Shown here one piece after another: positions 1 to 11,560 of a stretch of 64,000 nucleotides of DNA (its first letter is position 1; the number at the start of each line of letters is the position of its first letter). The stretch is from Spirodela intermedia (lineage: Eukaryota > Streptophyta > Magnoliopsida > Alismatales > Araceae). Made by a program: the position numbers and the translations under genes. The notes below the pieces were generated by a model. The model made no database searches and had not been told where the DNA came from. It worked only from the letters and a program-made list of their open reading frames with translations. The stretch spans positions 13,337,827-13,401,826 of the forward strand of contig LR746272.1 in the NCBI GenBank assembly GCA_902729315.2, given 5' to 3'.

Positions 1-137
1 TTGGATGACATACAAGCATTACAAGTGTATGTTTTATTGAAATCAACAGTAGGAATTCCATATGTGGCTATTACATGATGAAGTGTCTTGAAATTGGGAT
101 GTCCAAGTCTCTCATGCCATGTCTTCAATGTGACCTT

Positions 138-545
138 CTACCCAAGGAAAGTTTTGAGATTATTTGATTTTTGAAGTTGGTAGAGCCCATCTCTAATAGT
201 TCCCCGAAGTAGTGGTCTCCCTATTGTTTCGTCCTTCACAAGATAGTATGTGACAGGAAAATTAACAAATATGTCGTTATCATTAGTCAATCTATGGACT
301 GATAGAAGATTTTTTGTGATTGTAGAGACATGTAGTACATTCAACAATCTCAACAGTATCTTTGAATATAGAACATAGGATCTGGTTGAGTGAATGGACA
401 AACCTGAACTGTTCTCAATTTGAAGTTGATCATTTCCATGATAGACTATAGGATCAATCAGAGTTTGCTGATCATGTGTGACATGGTGCATGGCACCACT
501 ATCTGGGTACCATGAGGTATCTTGAGTAGGTTCTGATTGAGTCAT
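138..545 (-). pseudogene. copia protease / GAG-pre-integrase fragment
   Basis: The 135-residue frame contains WYPDSGAMHHVT, the DSG form of the copia aspartic-protease active site. It is followed by a pre-integrase region (NLLSVHRLTND, DGLYQLQ). It lies downstream of gag in the same orientation, as expected for copia. The frame stops before any integrase core, and the intervening 546-841 contains stops, so it is a remnant. Confidence 0.7.
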
Positions 546-841
546 AACAGATTGAGTCGATAGATTGTAGGCTTGAGGCTGTATTGTACCACTTGAAGAG
601 GGATTAGACTAGTTGCAATAATAGCCTTTATTGTACCTTTCTATGCAGTCTTGAGCTCGATGCCCAAATTGTCCACAGATTTAATATCGAGGTGAGTATC
701 TTTCTCCATTCCTCCCTCATTCTCTTTTTGATCTGTTTCCAGACCTACATCTGTGTCTTTCGACGACATTCGACTGAACTTGATTTGCTGCTGGTGGAAA
801 TTCAATGTGATTGAAGTCTTTGGAGATAGTAAAAAGATTAG

Positions 842-1468
842 TCAACTCTTCATGGGAGTTGATTTGTGCAACGACATCTTCAAAGTAAAGATTTGCAGAT
901 GTGATGAAACTCTTGCATTAAATGTAGCATAGTAAGGTCCAAGACCTCGGAGCAGATCATATATCGGGACTGTCTCTTGTACTGGATGACTTGCCACTGC
1001 CAATTCATCACAGTTATGCTGAATCTCTTGAACATAATCTAAGATTGACCGTATACCTTTGGTTGTATTGTGAAGCCAATTGTGAAGATGCATAATTCGT
1101 GAGAGAGCTGTGGAGGAGAAATGCTTGCTTAATACTTCCCAAGCTTCCTTGGCTGTGCTTTTCCCTAAAACGCACAGTAACACTGTCTCAAAAAGAGACA
1201 AAACAATCAACGAGAGGACCTGTTGATCCTAACACCACCAGATTTGATATGCAGGATTCACGATAAGAGTTCCATTAGCTCTTGGTTGCGTGGAACTCAA
1301 TGGATCTTGGTGAAGAATGTGTGCCAGATCGTAGTAGTTCAAGAGAGGAAACAACTGCATTTTCCAGAAAAGAAAGTGCACACCTATGAGAGTTGCAGTA
1401 CTCGGAGTAGTGACTGCGATCAGCTGATTGCTTCCTCTATTCTCCTCTAGTAGGTCGGCGGTCGCCAT
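842..1468 (-). pseudogene. copia gag (broken)
   Basis: The start is an ATG at 1468 (MATADLLEEN). The first part gives a gag N-terminus containing the sequence NPAYQIWW. After a break near 1220 the second part (1210-842) resembles the UBN2/retrotran_gag domain, with STAKEAWEVLSKHFSS and LLRGLGPYYATF. Normal function would be the nucleocapsid of virus-like particles. A knuckle-like motif (CGQFGHRAQDC) is readable near 625-680 but its first cysteine is lost beside a stop codon. The frame break makes it non-functional as it stands. Confidence 0.7.
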
Positions 1469-1493
1469 GGATTAGGAAGTGCGGTTAAGCTTT

Positions 1494-1506
1494 GGTTCTG
1501 AGACCA
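1494..1506 (-). other. copia primer-binding site
   Basis: The minus strand reads TGGTCTCAGAACC, a variant of the TGGTATCAGAGC site complementary to initiator tRNA-Met. It is immediately adjacent to the LTR end. Confidence 0.7.
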
Positions 1507-1682
1507 TGAAGAGAAATAGAAAAGAAGGATGAGAGAGAAAGATAAGAAGAGAATGAAGAGCGAATCGTGTGATTCTAGAAATCAGAGTCACCGTTCATTA
1601 CAATTGGTGTCCTTTATATAGGAGATGAAATGTTGGAAATAGAAAAGACAAGAAAGATAGTTACAACAGAAATCTGTTGTCA
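1507..1682 (-). repeat. copia 5' LTR (176 bp)
   Basis: On the minus strand it starts TGACAACAGATTT and ends TTCTCTTCA, giving the TG...CA ends of an LTR. A TATA box (TATATAAAGG) lies at 1611-1620, read on the minus strand. The first 20 bases contain a short inverted repeat (ACAACAG/CTGTTGT). The inner end directly abuts a primer-binding site. Confidence 0.75.
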
Positions 1683-2068
1683 CGGTGTGAATTGGGTTGA
1701 GAGAACCAGACCGATTTGACTCAGTCACGTTGACTCGATCAGGTTCGGAAGAGGTGACTGAGTGCGGTCTTCAACAGGCCATTCATTTGTATGATTTTTC
1801 GTTCTCGATGTTGTTCCTCTGGGAATCAAACTTGGCCTTGTCAATCGGGGCTCCTCCTGGGGATGGATCCTTACCAGGGAAGCTTTCTGTTATGCATGTA
1901 GATATATCTGTAGCTTTATATATCTATAAATCTTCCATTTTTAAGGGCACAAGGAAATGGGGAAGGCGCGAAGTGCATCAACCGTTGATCTGAACGGCTG
2001 AAGATCTTTATTGATGCATGCATGGACCTGTGAATCTCAGACTGGGGGACTTGCCTGCTGCGTTTCAG
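1683..2068 (+). other. Lectin-kinase intron 1 remnant / upstream sequence
   Basis: From about 1780 onward this matches the 3' part of intron 1 of copy B (from about 20398) with few differences. It includes the stretch ending in the acceptor TTTCAG just before 2069. The 1683-1780 segment between the LTR and this homology matches nothing else I can see in the window. Confidence 0.6.
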
Positions 2069-2817
2069 GTAGCACCACTGGGCAGCTGGCGGTGGAGATC
2101 GACTTGTGGTCGAATGAGGTCGACCCTGAGAACGAACACGTTGGCGTGGACACCACCGCTATCTACTCCGACGCCACCGCCCCACTGTCTGCTGCCAACG
2201 TCAGCCTGTCGGAGGAGAAGCCGATGACCTTCAGGGTCAACTACGACGGATGGACGAAGAACCTCCAGGTCTCGGCGGGATACGCCTATGAGGGGCCCCT
2301 GAAGAACATCCTCAACTACAGCATCGTTATCGCGAAGATCGCCCCTGTGTACGTGGGTTTCGCCGCTGCCTCCGGGCCCGCCACACTCAACAGCGCAAGC
2401 CTTCGGGTTCTCAGCTGGAACTTCTCGTCCACCACTTTGCCGCCGGAGTCCCTCGACAACGGCAGCAGCAAGGGGAACAAGAATATAAGAACCATTCTCA
2501 CCATCGTCCTCTCGACAGTGATCGGGGTTCCACTGGTGGGGATGCTGTTGCTGCTTGGGATGAGGGAGGCTAGGGAGTGGAAGAGATGGAGAGCTCTGGA
2601 GGGCCTGTCGAAGAATGCTATGGGTGCACCCAAGATGTTTACATATGCTAAGCTCTCCAGAGCCACTAGGCGTTTTAGCAGCGCCAACTTACTTGGCAAG
2701 GGAGGCTTCGGCAGCGTCTACAAGGGCCACCTCTCCAATCCTCCTTCAATGGTTGCTGTCAAAAAGATCTCCGCCAACTCCAAGCAAGGTTTGACCAACT
2801 TCTCCGTCTCTTCCCCG

Positions 2818-2848
<31 letters not shown>

Positions 2849-3953
2849 CCTCCCTCCCTTCCTCCCTCCCCCCCCCCCCTGCCCGCCCCTCTTCCCTCTC
2901 TCTCTCTCTCGCTTGCTGGCTGGCTGGTTCGCTGGTTCTCTTGCTCTCCCGCTTGCTCACTCTCTCCAAGTAATTATTCGGCAAGCTGGTGTCGGGAGCT
3001 TTTTGTTAACTCATTTGCTTATGTATTAGGTTCTCTTAACCTTTTCGATGACTTCTCTGTCCTTTATCCCCCTTAACTCTTGGTATCGATCAGGCGAAAG
3101 GGAGTACTTTGCGGAGATATGCACCATCGGCCGTCTCCGTCACAAGAACATCGTGCAGCTGCAGGGCTGGTGCCACCGCGCCAAGAGCCTCCTCCTCGTC
3201 TACGAGTTCATGCCCAACGGAAGCCTCGACCGCCACATCGCCGCTGGAACCCTCGACTGGCCCACTCGCCACCGCATCCTCCTCGGCCTCGCCTCCGCCC
3301 TCCTCTACCTCCACGAGGAGTGCGGTGGCACCGTCGTCCACCGCGACGTCAAGCCCAACAACGTCCTTCTCGATGCCGACTTCGAGGCCCACCTCGGCGA
3401 CTTCGGCTTGGCCCGGCTTGCTCAGGGAACAGGCCGGACTACTTCCACCACGGTCCTCGCCGGCACCATCGGGTATCTCGCCCCTGAATTCGGCTACACC
3501 GGCAAGGCCACCCCCGAGTCTGACGTTTTCAGCTACGGCGTCGTGGTGCTGGAAGTGGTGTGCGGGAGAATGTCCTTGCTGGGACTGGACGATAATAACC
3601 TGTTGGATCACGTCTGGGACTTCTACACCTCCGGGAAGCTGCTCCAGGCGGTGGATTCGAGACTGGAGAGTCAGTTCGACAAGGAGGAGGTAAGGAGAGC
3701 TCTTTTGGTGGGGCTCATGTGCTCCCACCCGAACCCCGCGAGTCGGCCGAGGAGCAGGCAGGTGGTGCAGATCCTCGGGAACCCGAACGAGCCGCTGATG
3801 GAGATGCCGGAGAAACGGCCAGACATCATCATACCCTCCTACTCTATGAGGGAGACCGGGTTCGATGGGGTCATGATCATTTCCACGAGCATGACGACAC
3901 CGATGGGGGCGTCACTCTACAGCTCTAGGTCGAACCTGGACCTTGCTCGCTGA
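2069..3953 (+). CDS. L-type lectin receptor-like kinase copy A, exons 2-3 (exon 1 absent)
   Basis: Two exons, 2069-2788 and 3094-3953, are joined by a 305-bp phase-1 intron (donor CAAG|GTTTG, acceptor ATCAG|GCG). Exon 2 encodes the C-terminal half of a legume-lectin domain (LAVEIDLWSNEVDPE, HVGVD), a transmembrane helix (TILTIVLSTVIGVPLVG) and the kinase start with GKGGFGSVYKG and VAVKK. Exon 3 carries HRDVKPNN, DFGLARL and LAPEFGY and ends in LDLAR. Both exons are open and almost identical to copy B. The signal peptide and N-terminal lectin strands are missing: a copia LTR and about 100 bp of unmatched DNA lie where intron 1 begins. Either exon 1 lies beyond the left edge or it is lost. An in-frame ATG at 2011 could start a product without a signal peptide, which would be unlikely to be a working receptor. 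Confidence 0.85.
2824..2935 (+). repeat. (CT)n / pyrimidine tract in intron 2 of copy A
   Basis: TC dinucleotides grade into CCT and poly-C runs, all inside the kinase intron. The equivalent intron of copy B carries a longer tract at the same place, so the tract predates the A/B duplication. Confidence 0.9.
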
Positions 3954-4305
3954 AAAGTGCAATTGGGGATCGAGGATGATGTACAAGCTATTGATCTATA
4001 GGTGGCTTTTCAAAGGGAGATTTTTTTTATTAATTTTCAACCTATTTTGAATCGTTGCCAGAGTTTATCGGTTCTCCATTTACTTTTATACATTAAAACT
4101 CTAGCTTTGTATAAGATTATTTGTTTCCTCAACAAGTTGACTGATGAACTCTTTAGATTGCCCAGTATTGGTGGAGAAGAGTGTCATCTTGATACCGGCT
4201 GTTGTGTTGGTGTTAGTTGGTAGCAAAGGGTCTTTGTTATGGTGTCACCCAAACATCGGCTTTGAAGCCTCCTCAAATTTCTACATAACTTCTTCGCTTG
4301 GTGCT
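3954..4305 (+). other. 3' flank of copy A
   Basis: This corresponds to 22666-23038 downstream of copy B. It holds the probable 3' UTR, but I cannot place a polyadenylation signal confidently. It ends exactly where the next element begins (GTGCT|TGATAAG). Confidence 0.6.
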
Positions 4306-6456
4306 TGATAAGTTTTCATTATCATGAGTTAATAATTAGTAAATAATATAATTTTAGCCTTAACTCATGATAAATAGAATTATATTTATATTAAAGTATG
4401 AAAAATAGTTTTTAATTAATTAATATGATTTTTTTGGCTAATTATGTGATTTTCTACAAATTTATATAAATTTTATAATCTTATTTTTGAGATAAATAAA
4501 AATAAAAATCTAACAAAATGAGGAGGGCCTGCCAGTCAATCGGGCCCACAAGTGGGTTAAAAGTGCAGTCAAGGATGAGTTGAGAGTAGGGGCTTGAGCA
4601 GCTAGAACCGATGGGGGCATGTGTGTGCCACTTCCCTTCCACGTCACTAGTAGCCAACTGACTATGAGGCAATCTATGAAAATTAGGGAGCATTTGAAAA
4701 AATTCTTGGATTTATTTTGAATTTAACAATGGGTGCTAATGGATCTTTAATATTGGATGCTCTTTGAATTGAATTATAAATATAATGATTTTTCATGATT
4801 ATAAGATTGTTCTAAATTTGACTTGTACTTCCTTCAAGATCCATCAAAATTAATTTTTCTTTTGAATTTTTTGTTTTGAATGAATAGTGAAAGAATTTTC
4901 TAGCCTTAGATGAAAGAGTCTTCTACCATGCATAAAAATTAATAAATTTGAGAAAAAAGTTGAATAATTATTACCCTCCTTTAGTATGCTCCAATTCTTG
5001 TCTTGTTTCTCTTTTTTTCTTTTTTTTTTGGCAAGAAGAAAATAAAACAAGAGTTAATTTTTTTTGTGTATTCTAAGAGAAAAATAAAAAAATACTAAAT
5101 ATTATGTAATACATCTCCAACAACGATGTCAAAATTTAATGTGACTTAGTCCTTGTATAGTAAATCACATAAATTTAAAATTTATAAAACTAGAAAATAA
5201 TAATTTTTAGATACTTAGAAGTATTTCCAAACAACTATATCAATTATAATTCAATAAAATTTCCAAAATAGTGGTAATTTTCCAAGTCGATCACAAGAAT
5301 GTAATATAATATCAAGTAATTATTTAAAATTTTCTTCAAAGAAAACTATTTTCTATTAGTTTTATATTAGAAAATAAAAATAAAATATATTTAAAATTTA
5401 CAAAAAAAAGAAAATAAGGGTGCGGACGTCAAGATGACGTTAGTGCTCGGAGAATGCGAATTGGGTAGAAATAGAGTTTTGCATGGTAATTCTTACGTAA
5501 GTGATTATAGATAATTTAATTGATTAAATTAAGATCTATAAAAGTTGAAAGAATTATAATTGAATAAAGTATAGCTTGGTAAATTTTAATCACATAAATT
5601 ATCACTAAATGAAGCAAAAGTTAAGTTGAAAGTAGAAAAATAAAGTTTTGGCGTCGTGATGGCGATTCGTTGGCGATGCACTATAATCTTGAGTGTTCAG
5701 GAGGATCATTGTGTAGTGTCCACGTCATGCATCGTGTAGTGTTATTAAAATTATTGAACGATTTGTGATAAAAGGATTGTAAATTCATTGAGTAAATCAT
5801 CTTTGATTAATTGACGAATAAGCCGTCGTCAGAAAGAGGATGATCCTTTGAGAGATGAGTCACCACCTCTTGAGAGCATATCGGATGCGATGAAGAGCCT
5901 CCTTTTATTATGCAGACATGAGAATGAAGCTCTCTAACACGTGCCTCACCTCCATCCAGCTCCTCTCTGTTAGGTGACAACCGTTAGAGAGCTGCAAAGT
6001 CATTATTTTTTTGTTCTACCAAGTGACAGTCGTTGAAGATGATGACCTATTTTATTGATTTCTAAACTTTGTAAGGAGATCTAAAGATTACCCACATTGT
6101 TCTTGTCCAAAGAGAGTTTTTAAAGTCGTAGACACTACACGACGTTCCTCCTGAACACTTAAGATTTTAGTGTATTGTCGACACATCGCTGTCGTGACGC
6201 CATCGTGACGTCGAAACTCTATTTTCATGTTTTCAACTTAATTCTACTTCATTTAGTGATAATTTGTGTGATTTAAATTTACTATATTATATTACATCCT
6301 TATGATCGACTTAGAAAATTACTACTATTTTTAAAAGTTTTATTAAATTCTAATTGATATATTTATTCAAAAATATTTATATTTGAAAATTAATATTTTT
6401 TAGTTTTATAAATTTTAAATTTACATAATTTACTATACAACAACTAAGTCACGTCA
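4306..6456 (+). mobile_element. Compound solo-LTR-like insertion with internal foldback
   Basis: It begins TGATAAG and ends GTCACGTCA. It is flanked by GTGCT (4301-4305) and GTACT (6457-6461), a 4/5 match to a 5-bp target duplication. The paralogous locus after copy B lacks it. Segments: 4306 to about 4680 is the sense 5' end of the repeat family seen at 23841, 36213 and 53958; about 4680-5136 is unmatched AT-rich DNA; 5137-5733 is the family's 3' end in reverse; 5734-6456 is the same 3' region in sense. The last two form a head-to-head inverted repeat of roughly 600 bp. I see no coding capacity. Confidence 0.6.
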
Positions 6457-7440
6457 GTACTACATATCATTGATTTTGAAAAGATAGATGGGTAATTAAT
6501 TGTGAGGCCTCCTTACACTTTTCTAGTGAAAGTTTTGTGACAAATAGTTTCAAAATAGTTTTGTGACAATAACAGATGTGATTATAAAAATACACTTTCT
6601 TCGTTAGTGAGGAAAATTCAAACAATACTACATGCATCATAAACTGTTTGGTCTTGCCTTGACTTTTGCAGGTATAAGGTAAGATTGACCCACGGAAAAT
6701 GATTCAGATTGTTGCTGTGTTCATAGTATTCTTTTTGTTGACTAGGCAAAAGAGTATAGTGTCGTCGCTTTGAAGCGGGACATTGGGACCCAAACTAATA
6801 GATGGAGTAAAAGTATCATGACTTACTGATATATGGGAGATCCAAGGGTCAGTTGTATCATACACTTACTGATCAGAAGCTCAACTAATATCAAGCAAAA
6901 ACAGGCCGATTTTGAAAACCTCGGATAATTTTGATCCTCCTGACCCTTCTAGATCCTCCAGCAGAAAGAGCATGTAAATGCCAGCAAAGCTCGTTTTAGC
7001 CAAGATTTCCAGTTGTATGTGACGCTCCAATGTGACTGTGGTCAACACGGGTATTCTCAAATAGAGCCATTCAGCTTTTCTCCCATTTGTTCTCACTATA
7101 GTCGGGCGGCGGGTCGGCCTCCGCGCCTAAGCGCCGACGGTGCAAGATGGCGTGCTGTTGCCGGAGGGTTCCTGGACGACGATGGGATGGATAAGTAGGA
7201 AAGAGACTGAAGGCTAGGGAGGCGTACTTCTCCCCCAGTTTAACGAAAAATGCTGGCTTCTTGTTGCATTTATTCCCTTACTAAGGACAACAACGCATCG
7301 CGAGAATAATGAGGGCCCGGACTGCAGTCAATCAATGCTCCTCAGCCTGAATCCTTCTCCACATTCACGGCAAGTAGTGAAGGGCTTGATCCAGCCCCAT
7401 CGTAGCTGTCGTGGATTGCCATCTTCGGCAAATTCTCTAG
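6457..7440 (+). pseudogene. Lectin-kinase 5' region and exon-1 remnant (alpha)
   Basis: About 6475-7340 matches 29755-30069 plus 33014-33550 base for base over long stretches. Part of it also matches the upstream regions of copies C, D and E (for example GGCTTCTTGTTGCATTTATT near 7250). A short stretch near 7345-7400 aligns with the lectin exon-1 codons for ISFPPFPANS but is out of frame. The remainder of the exon is cut off by the copia element that follows. No product is possible. Confidence 0.6.
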
Positions 7441-7754
7441 CGAGACTGATTTGGGTGTTTTCCTTCTTCCAAGTGGTTATTTTCTATTTGCAGGATTGAT
7501 CGGGGCCGTCCATCATCGGGAGTTATAACGGCGAGGATGGTGCCACCTCGAACACTAAGCCAGCTCAGCGAGGAGTTAGTTGCATGCTCTCTCTCTCCTA
7601 AGACAATTGGCTCCCCCATATAAGGGGCTATGTGTTCGACGTATTAACATGCAGAACATTCTTTTGATCAATTTCATTGTTTCATTTTCTCCTTCTTGAT
7701 TCTTTTTTTATTTGGAAGTTCTTGGAGCGGATCTAGCTTTGCAAAGCCAACAAG

Positions 7755-7767
7755 TGGTATTAGAGCC
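7755..7767 (+). other. copia primer-binding site
   Basis: TGGTATTAGAGCC differs by one base from the usual initiator tRNA-Met complement. It lies two bases after the LTR end (CCAACA). Confidence 0.75.
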
Positions 7768-7791
7768 ACTTGACTCTACGAGATCAAGAAG

Positions 7792-8640
7792 ATGGCCAAG
7801 AAGACGGGCGAGGCAAGCACCTCTGGCAAGCGTGGGGGAGAGATGGTGGCGCCAGCACCATTCCTCAAGCTCTTGAAGACCAACTACAGAGTGTGGTCGA
7901 TGTCTATGGAGGTATATTTGGATTCTCATGACCTTTGGTAGGCAATCGTCGGGGAGAATGTCTCAAAGAAGAAAGATCGCTTGGCATTATCGGCAATCAT
8001 CAGTGCAGTTCCAGAAGATTTGCTGATGGTTCTTGACGCCAAGAAGACAGCGAAAGAAAATTGGGAGATTCTACGGCAATGGAACCTCGACGTGGACTGA
8101 GTGATTCAGTCCTATATTCAAGGATTGAAACGAGAATTTGAGATGCTCCATATGGCCAAGACTGACTCAATTGTGGATTTCACGATGAAGTTCACAAAAA
8201 TCGTCTTCGAATTGTGGAGTTTGGGAGAGGTGATGGAAGAGCGAGAGACTGTGCGGCATTTTCTGAGGGCGACGCCTTCAAAATTCGACGCACTTACCTT
8301 GACACTGGAGCAGTATAGTGATCTGGACAAGGTGAACCTTGATGAGGTAATTGACTCTCTTACCATTCATGAGTTGTGGCTCAAGGAACTGGAATCTCGT
8401 GAAGAGGAGTAGGCATTATTGGCCAAGGCGATGGGCAAAGCGAAACTGACGAGTGAGGAGGAGTCCTCATCTCGTGGAAGAGGCCGCCATTGCAGCCGTG
8501 ACAGAGGTAGAGGTAGAGGCAGAGACCGAGGACGGAATCAGCCTCCAAAAGAAGATAAGAAGACTTTTGACAAGTCAACAATTCAGTGTTATAATTGCTA
8601 GAAGTTTGGTCACTTTGCATATGAATGCAGAAGTGCTAAG
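7792..8640 (+). pseudogene. copia gag with CCHC knuckle (broken)
   Basis: It starts at ATG 7792 (MAKKTGEAST). The centre (8101-8412) is a UBN2-type capsid domain, followed by an arginine/glycine-rich stretch. The CCHC knuckle near 8586-8632 reads CYNC then a TAG stop, then KFGHFAYEC. At least three further stops (near 7939, 8098 and 8410) break the frame. It would have formed the particle core. Confidence 0.75.
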
Positions 8641-8664
8641 AAAGAGAGGGAAGACCAAGCTTAT

Positions 8665-9230
8665 GTGGCGGACTCAGCCTCAGCAGTGGCAAGCACTTGC
8701 TCTGCCCTTGCTGCTACGTCATCTCTTCTGATGGCAATTGAAGATGCACAGAGTGACTTCCTCCTTCAAGGCTCTGAGGGTGATCTCAGCAATCCAGACC
8801 TATGGTACCTTGACACTGGGGCCACAAACCACATGACCGGGAGGAGCAGTTTCTTCACGAATCTAGATGAAACAACATTTGGCTTTGTCAAATTTGGGGA
8901 CAATTCTCGTGTGGAAATCCATGGCAGAGGCAATGTGGTGGTTCCTCGGCAGGATGGAGAGTAAATTTACTTCGGTAATGTTCTCTTTGTTCCTAAATTA
9001 TGTGCTAATATTCTTAGTCTGAGTAAACTTGATGAAGAAGGATGCAAGATGATCATGCACAGGGGACGCTTAACCATTTATGACTAGGATGGAGCACCCC
9101 TAGCAGAAGTCTATCGCATGGAAGAGCGGTTCTATTTACTCAAGCTCAAAGTGGAAGAAGAGTGTCTACTCACTAAAGAGGATGAGAATTTAAGTCGGTT
9201 ATGGCACTGAAGGTTTGGCCATTTAAATTT
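8665..9230 (+). pseudogene. copia protease and GAG-pre-integrase (broken)
   Basis: WYLDTGATNHMTG near 8802-8840 is the aspartic-protease active-site region. A stop at 8962-8964 and further stops downstream interrupt the pre-integrase part. The order between gag and integrase is canonical. Confidence 0.75.
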
Positions 9231-9246
9231 TCGTTCATGAAGGGAA

Positions 9247-9930
9247 ATGTCGAGTAGAGCACTAGTGGAGGGACTTCCACTGATCAGGGTACTTGATCAC
9301 ATCTGCCAAAGTTGTCTAGCAGGCAAGCAATCTCGCACTCCATTCCCTAAAGTATCTGCTTACAGAGCTACTGCCCCTCTTGAGTTGGTGTTTATAGACA
9401 TCTGTGGCCCAATTAGCCCACTCACGTTAGGGGGAAGCTAGTATTTCCTCCTCATTGTTGATGACTACTTGAGGCTAATGTGGGTGGCTATGCTCAAGCA
9501 TAAATCTGAACCATTTAGTCAATTCAAGAAGTTTAAAATACTGGCTGAAGCTAAGAAGGGGACAAAGCTCGGGTGTCTTTGGTCAGACATAGGTGGAGAA
9601 TTTAATTCTGATGAATTTAATTCTTTTTGTGCTTCTCAGGGCATTCAACAACATTTGACTGCCCCCTACTCCCTGCAGCAAAATAGAGTTGTGGGAAGAA
9701 AGAATCGAACAATTATTTCCTTAGTCCGGATCATGTTGAAGGAAAAAGCACTACCTCAAGAATTATGGGGAGAGGCTGTAAGTACAGCAATTTATCTTCT
9801 TAATTGGTCGTCTACTCACAATTTGCAGATGTTGACTCCTTATGAGAAGTGGATAGGCAAAAAGCCCTCAATTGAGCATTTGCGAGTGTTTGGCTCAATT
9901 GTGCATGTGAAATGCACCAAAACTCCATAG
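9247..9930 (+). pseudogene. copia integrase (broken, catalytic Glu replaced)
   Basis: The zinc-binding end (CQSCLAGKQ) is followed by the rve core. The two catalytic aspartates are visible in FIDICGPI and WSDIGGEF. The third residue, usually Glu in NGVVERKN, reads NRVVGRKN, so the DDE triad is incomplete. A stop near 9441 splits the core. The end shows TPYEKWIGKKPS and LRVFGS, typical of copia. Confidence 0.8.
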
Positions 9931-10348
9931 AAAAAACTTGAAGTTCGCAGCACCCCTATGGTGTTCAAAGGCTATGAAGTTGGCTCAAAGGCCTACCGCT
10001 GCTTTGACCCAATTAATGGCACAGTCCATATCAGCTGAGATGTTGTTTTTGAAGAAGATGCTTGATGGAATTGGGAAAAAAGAGGTGAGAATGTTCCTAA
10101 GCTTAAATTTTTTCCTAATTTTTCTGCTGACCAAGGAATGGATGAGCCAATTGTCCCCGAGGAAGAAGATGAAGAGAGTCACTCTGAGACTCAAGAGCCA
10201 TTCTGGTTGCACACTTGAATTCTGAAGAAAGTCAACCTGCAAGATTCAAGTCCTTAGCTAAATTGTATAGTGAGATCAGTCCAATACCCTCTAAGATGGA
10301 AGATTGCTTACTTTCTAGTGATGAGCTTGTGACCTATGCTGAAGCTTC

Positions 10349-11560
10349 ATGAGAGGAAGCATGGAGGAAGGCTATGAGAGAAGAGATGGAAGCTATAGAT
10401 CAAAGTCAAACTTGGGAGTTAATCACAACCTCAGTTGGTTGCAGGCAATTGGGCTTAAGTTGATCTTTAAGCTCAAGAAGAATGCTCAAGGAGAGGTTTT
10501 GAGACACAAGGCAAGACTTGTTGTGAAGGGTTACTCTTAGAAGCAAGGCATAGACTATGATGAGGTATTTGCTCTTGTGGTTATATTTGAGTCAATTCTT
10601 GTGCTGATTGCCATTGCAGCCCAAAATAGATGGACATTGCATCATCTAGATGTGAAATCTGTCTTTCTAAATGGAGATGTGGAGGAAGAACTATATGTCA
10701 AGCAATCTAAGGGATTTATCATGAAGGATAAAGAGGGTTGTGTTCTGAAGCTGAAGAAAGTGCTATATGGGCTCAAGCAAGCCCCATGCACATGGTATTT
10801 CAAATTTCATAATTCCTTAGTTTCACTCGGTTTCAAGAAAAGCAACCATGAGCAAGCTATCTACTTGAAGCATTCAAATAGAGTTCACTTGATCATCAGA
10901 GTCTATGTGGATGATCTTATTGTCATAGGTGAGAATGACATTGACATCAGTGAATTCAAAGGTCAAATGAAGCATTTCTTTGAGATGAGTGACCTCAGGC
11001 ACCTTTGCTCTTATTTGGGCATCAAAGTGGTTCAAAAAGAAGCTTGAATTACTCTATTTTAGAGAACTTATGCACTAAGAATACTGAATTTTGCAAAGAT
11101 GGGCGATTGTAATCTAGTGCAAGCTCCACTTTAAGCCAGAGTCAAATTTAGTTAACCAAATTTAGGCCCATCAGTTGACTCTACCTACTTTCGAAGCCTC
11201 ATCGAAAGCTTAAGGTATTTGACTCACACCCATCTTGATTTGACATATTATGTGGGATTTTTGAGTAGGTTTATGGAGCACCCTACTTCAAAACATCACA
11301 TAGTGATCAAGCGAGTTCTAAGGTACCTAAAAGGTATAATTCACTATGGTTTAGTCTATGAAAAAGGATAGACATGAGCATAATTAATTGACTACAATTA
11401 TAGCGATTTTGTTGGTGATGTGTAAGATAGAAAAAGTATCTTAGGGCAAGTCTTTTTCCTTGGTAAAATGGTGATTAGTTGGGATTTTTAGAAGCAGAAG
11501 TCAGTAACCTTATCTTTGTGTGAAGTAAAGTATACTCCACTACTATTGCCACATGTCAGG
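10349..11560 (+). pseudogene. copia reverse transcriptase and partial RNase H
   Basis: The RT region shows [30 protein letters not shown] and the catalytic YVDDLIVIG near 10906. RNase H follows from about 11370 (LIDYNYSDFVGDV, RKSILGQ) and is cut near the final Glu-containing motif at 11560. A stop at 10538-10540 and several after 11045 break it. Confidence 0.8.

Larger units (their letters stand above)
1..1682 (-). mobile_element. Ty1/copia retrotransposon, 5' part (LTR, PBS, gag, protease)
   Basis: Reading leftwards on the minus strand the order is 5' LTR (1682-1507), a primer-binding site, gag (about 1468-842) and a protease/pre-integrase stretch (545-138). The element runs off the left edge of the window, so integrase, RT and the 3' LTR are not visible. 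Gag and pol are broken into separate reading frames, so this is a decayed copy. The protease-like motif WYPDSGAMHHVT and the gag UBN2-type sequence place it in Ty1/copia. It lies just upstream of a lectin-kinase copy that lacks exon 1, so it may sit inside that gene's first intron (inference). Confidence 0.85.
7441..11560 (+). mobile_element. Ty1/copia retrotransposon, decayed, 3'-truncated
   Basis: Order on the + strand: 5' LTR (start unclear, end near 7752, with a TATA-like CCATATAAGG near 7614), primer-binding site, gag (from ATG 7792), protease, integrase, RT and RNase H, i.e. copia order with integrase before RT. Many in-frame stops interrupt it. It breaks off inside RNase H at 11560, where a fragment of the 1.5-kb repeat family starts, so no 3' LTR remains. 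Confidence 0.85.

Noticed and set aside
1697-1993. 98-codon frame upstream of copy A
   Set aside because: Spans the unmatched 100 bp and an intron remnant; no domain or signal peptide.
3090-3728. 212-codon minus-strand frame opposite kinase exon 3 of copy A (and its twin at 21835-22473)
   Set aside because: Antisense shadow of a GC-rich coding exon; valine/glutamate-rich with no domain, and it recurs only because the kinase exon does.
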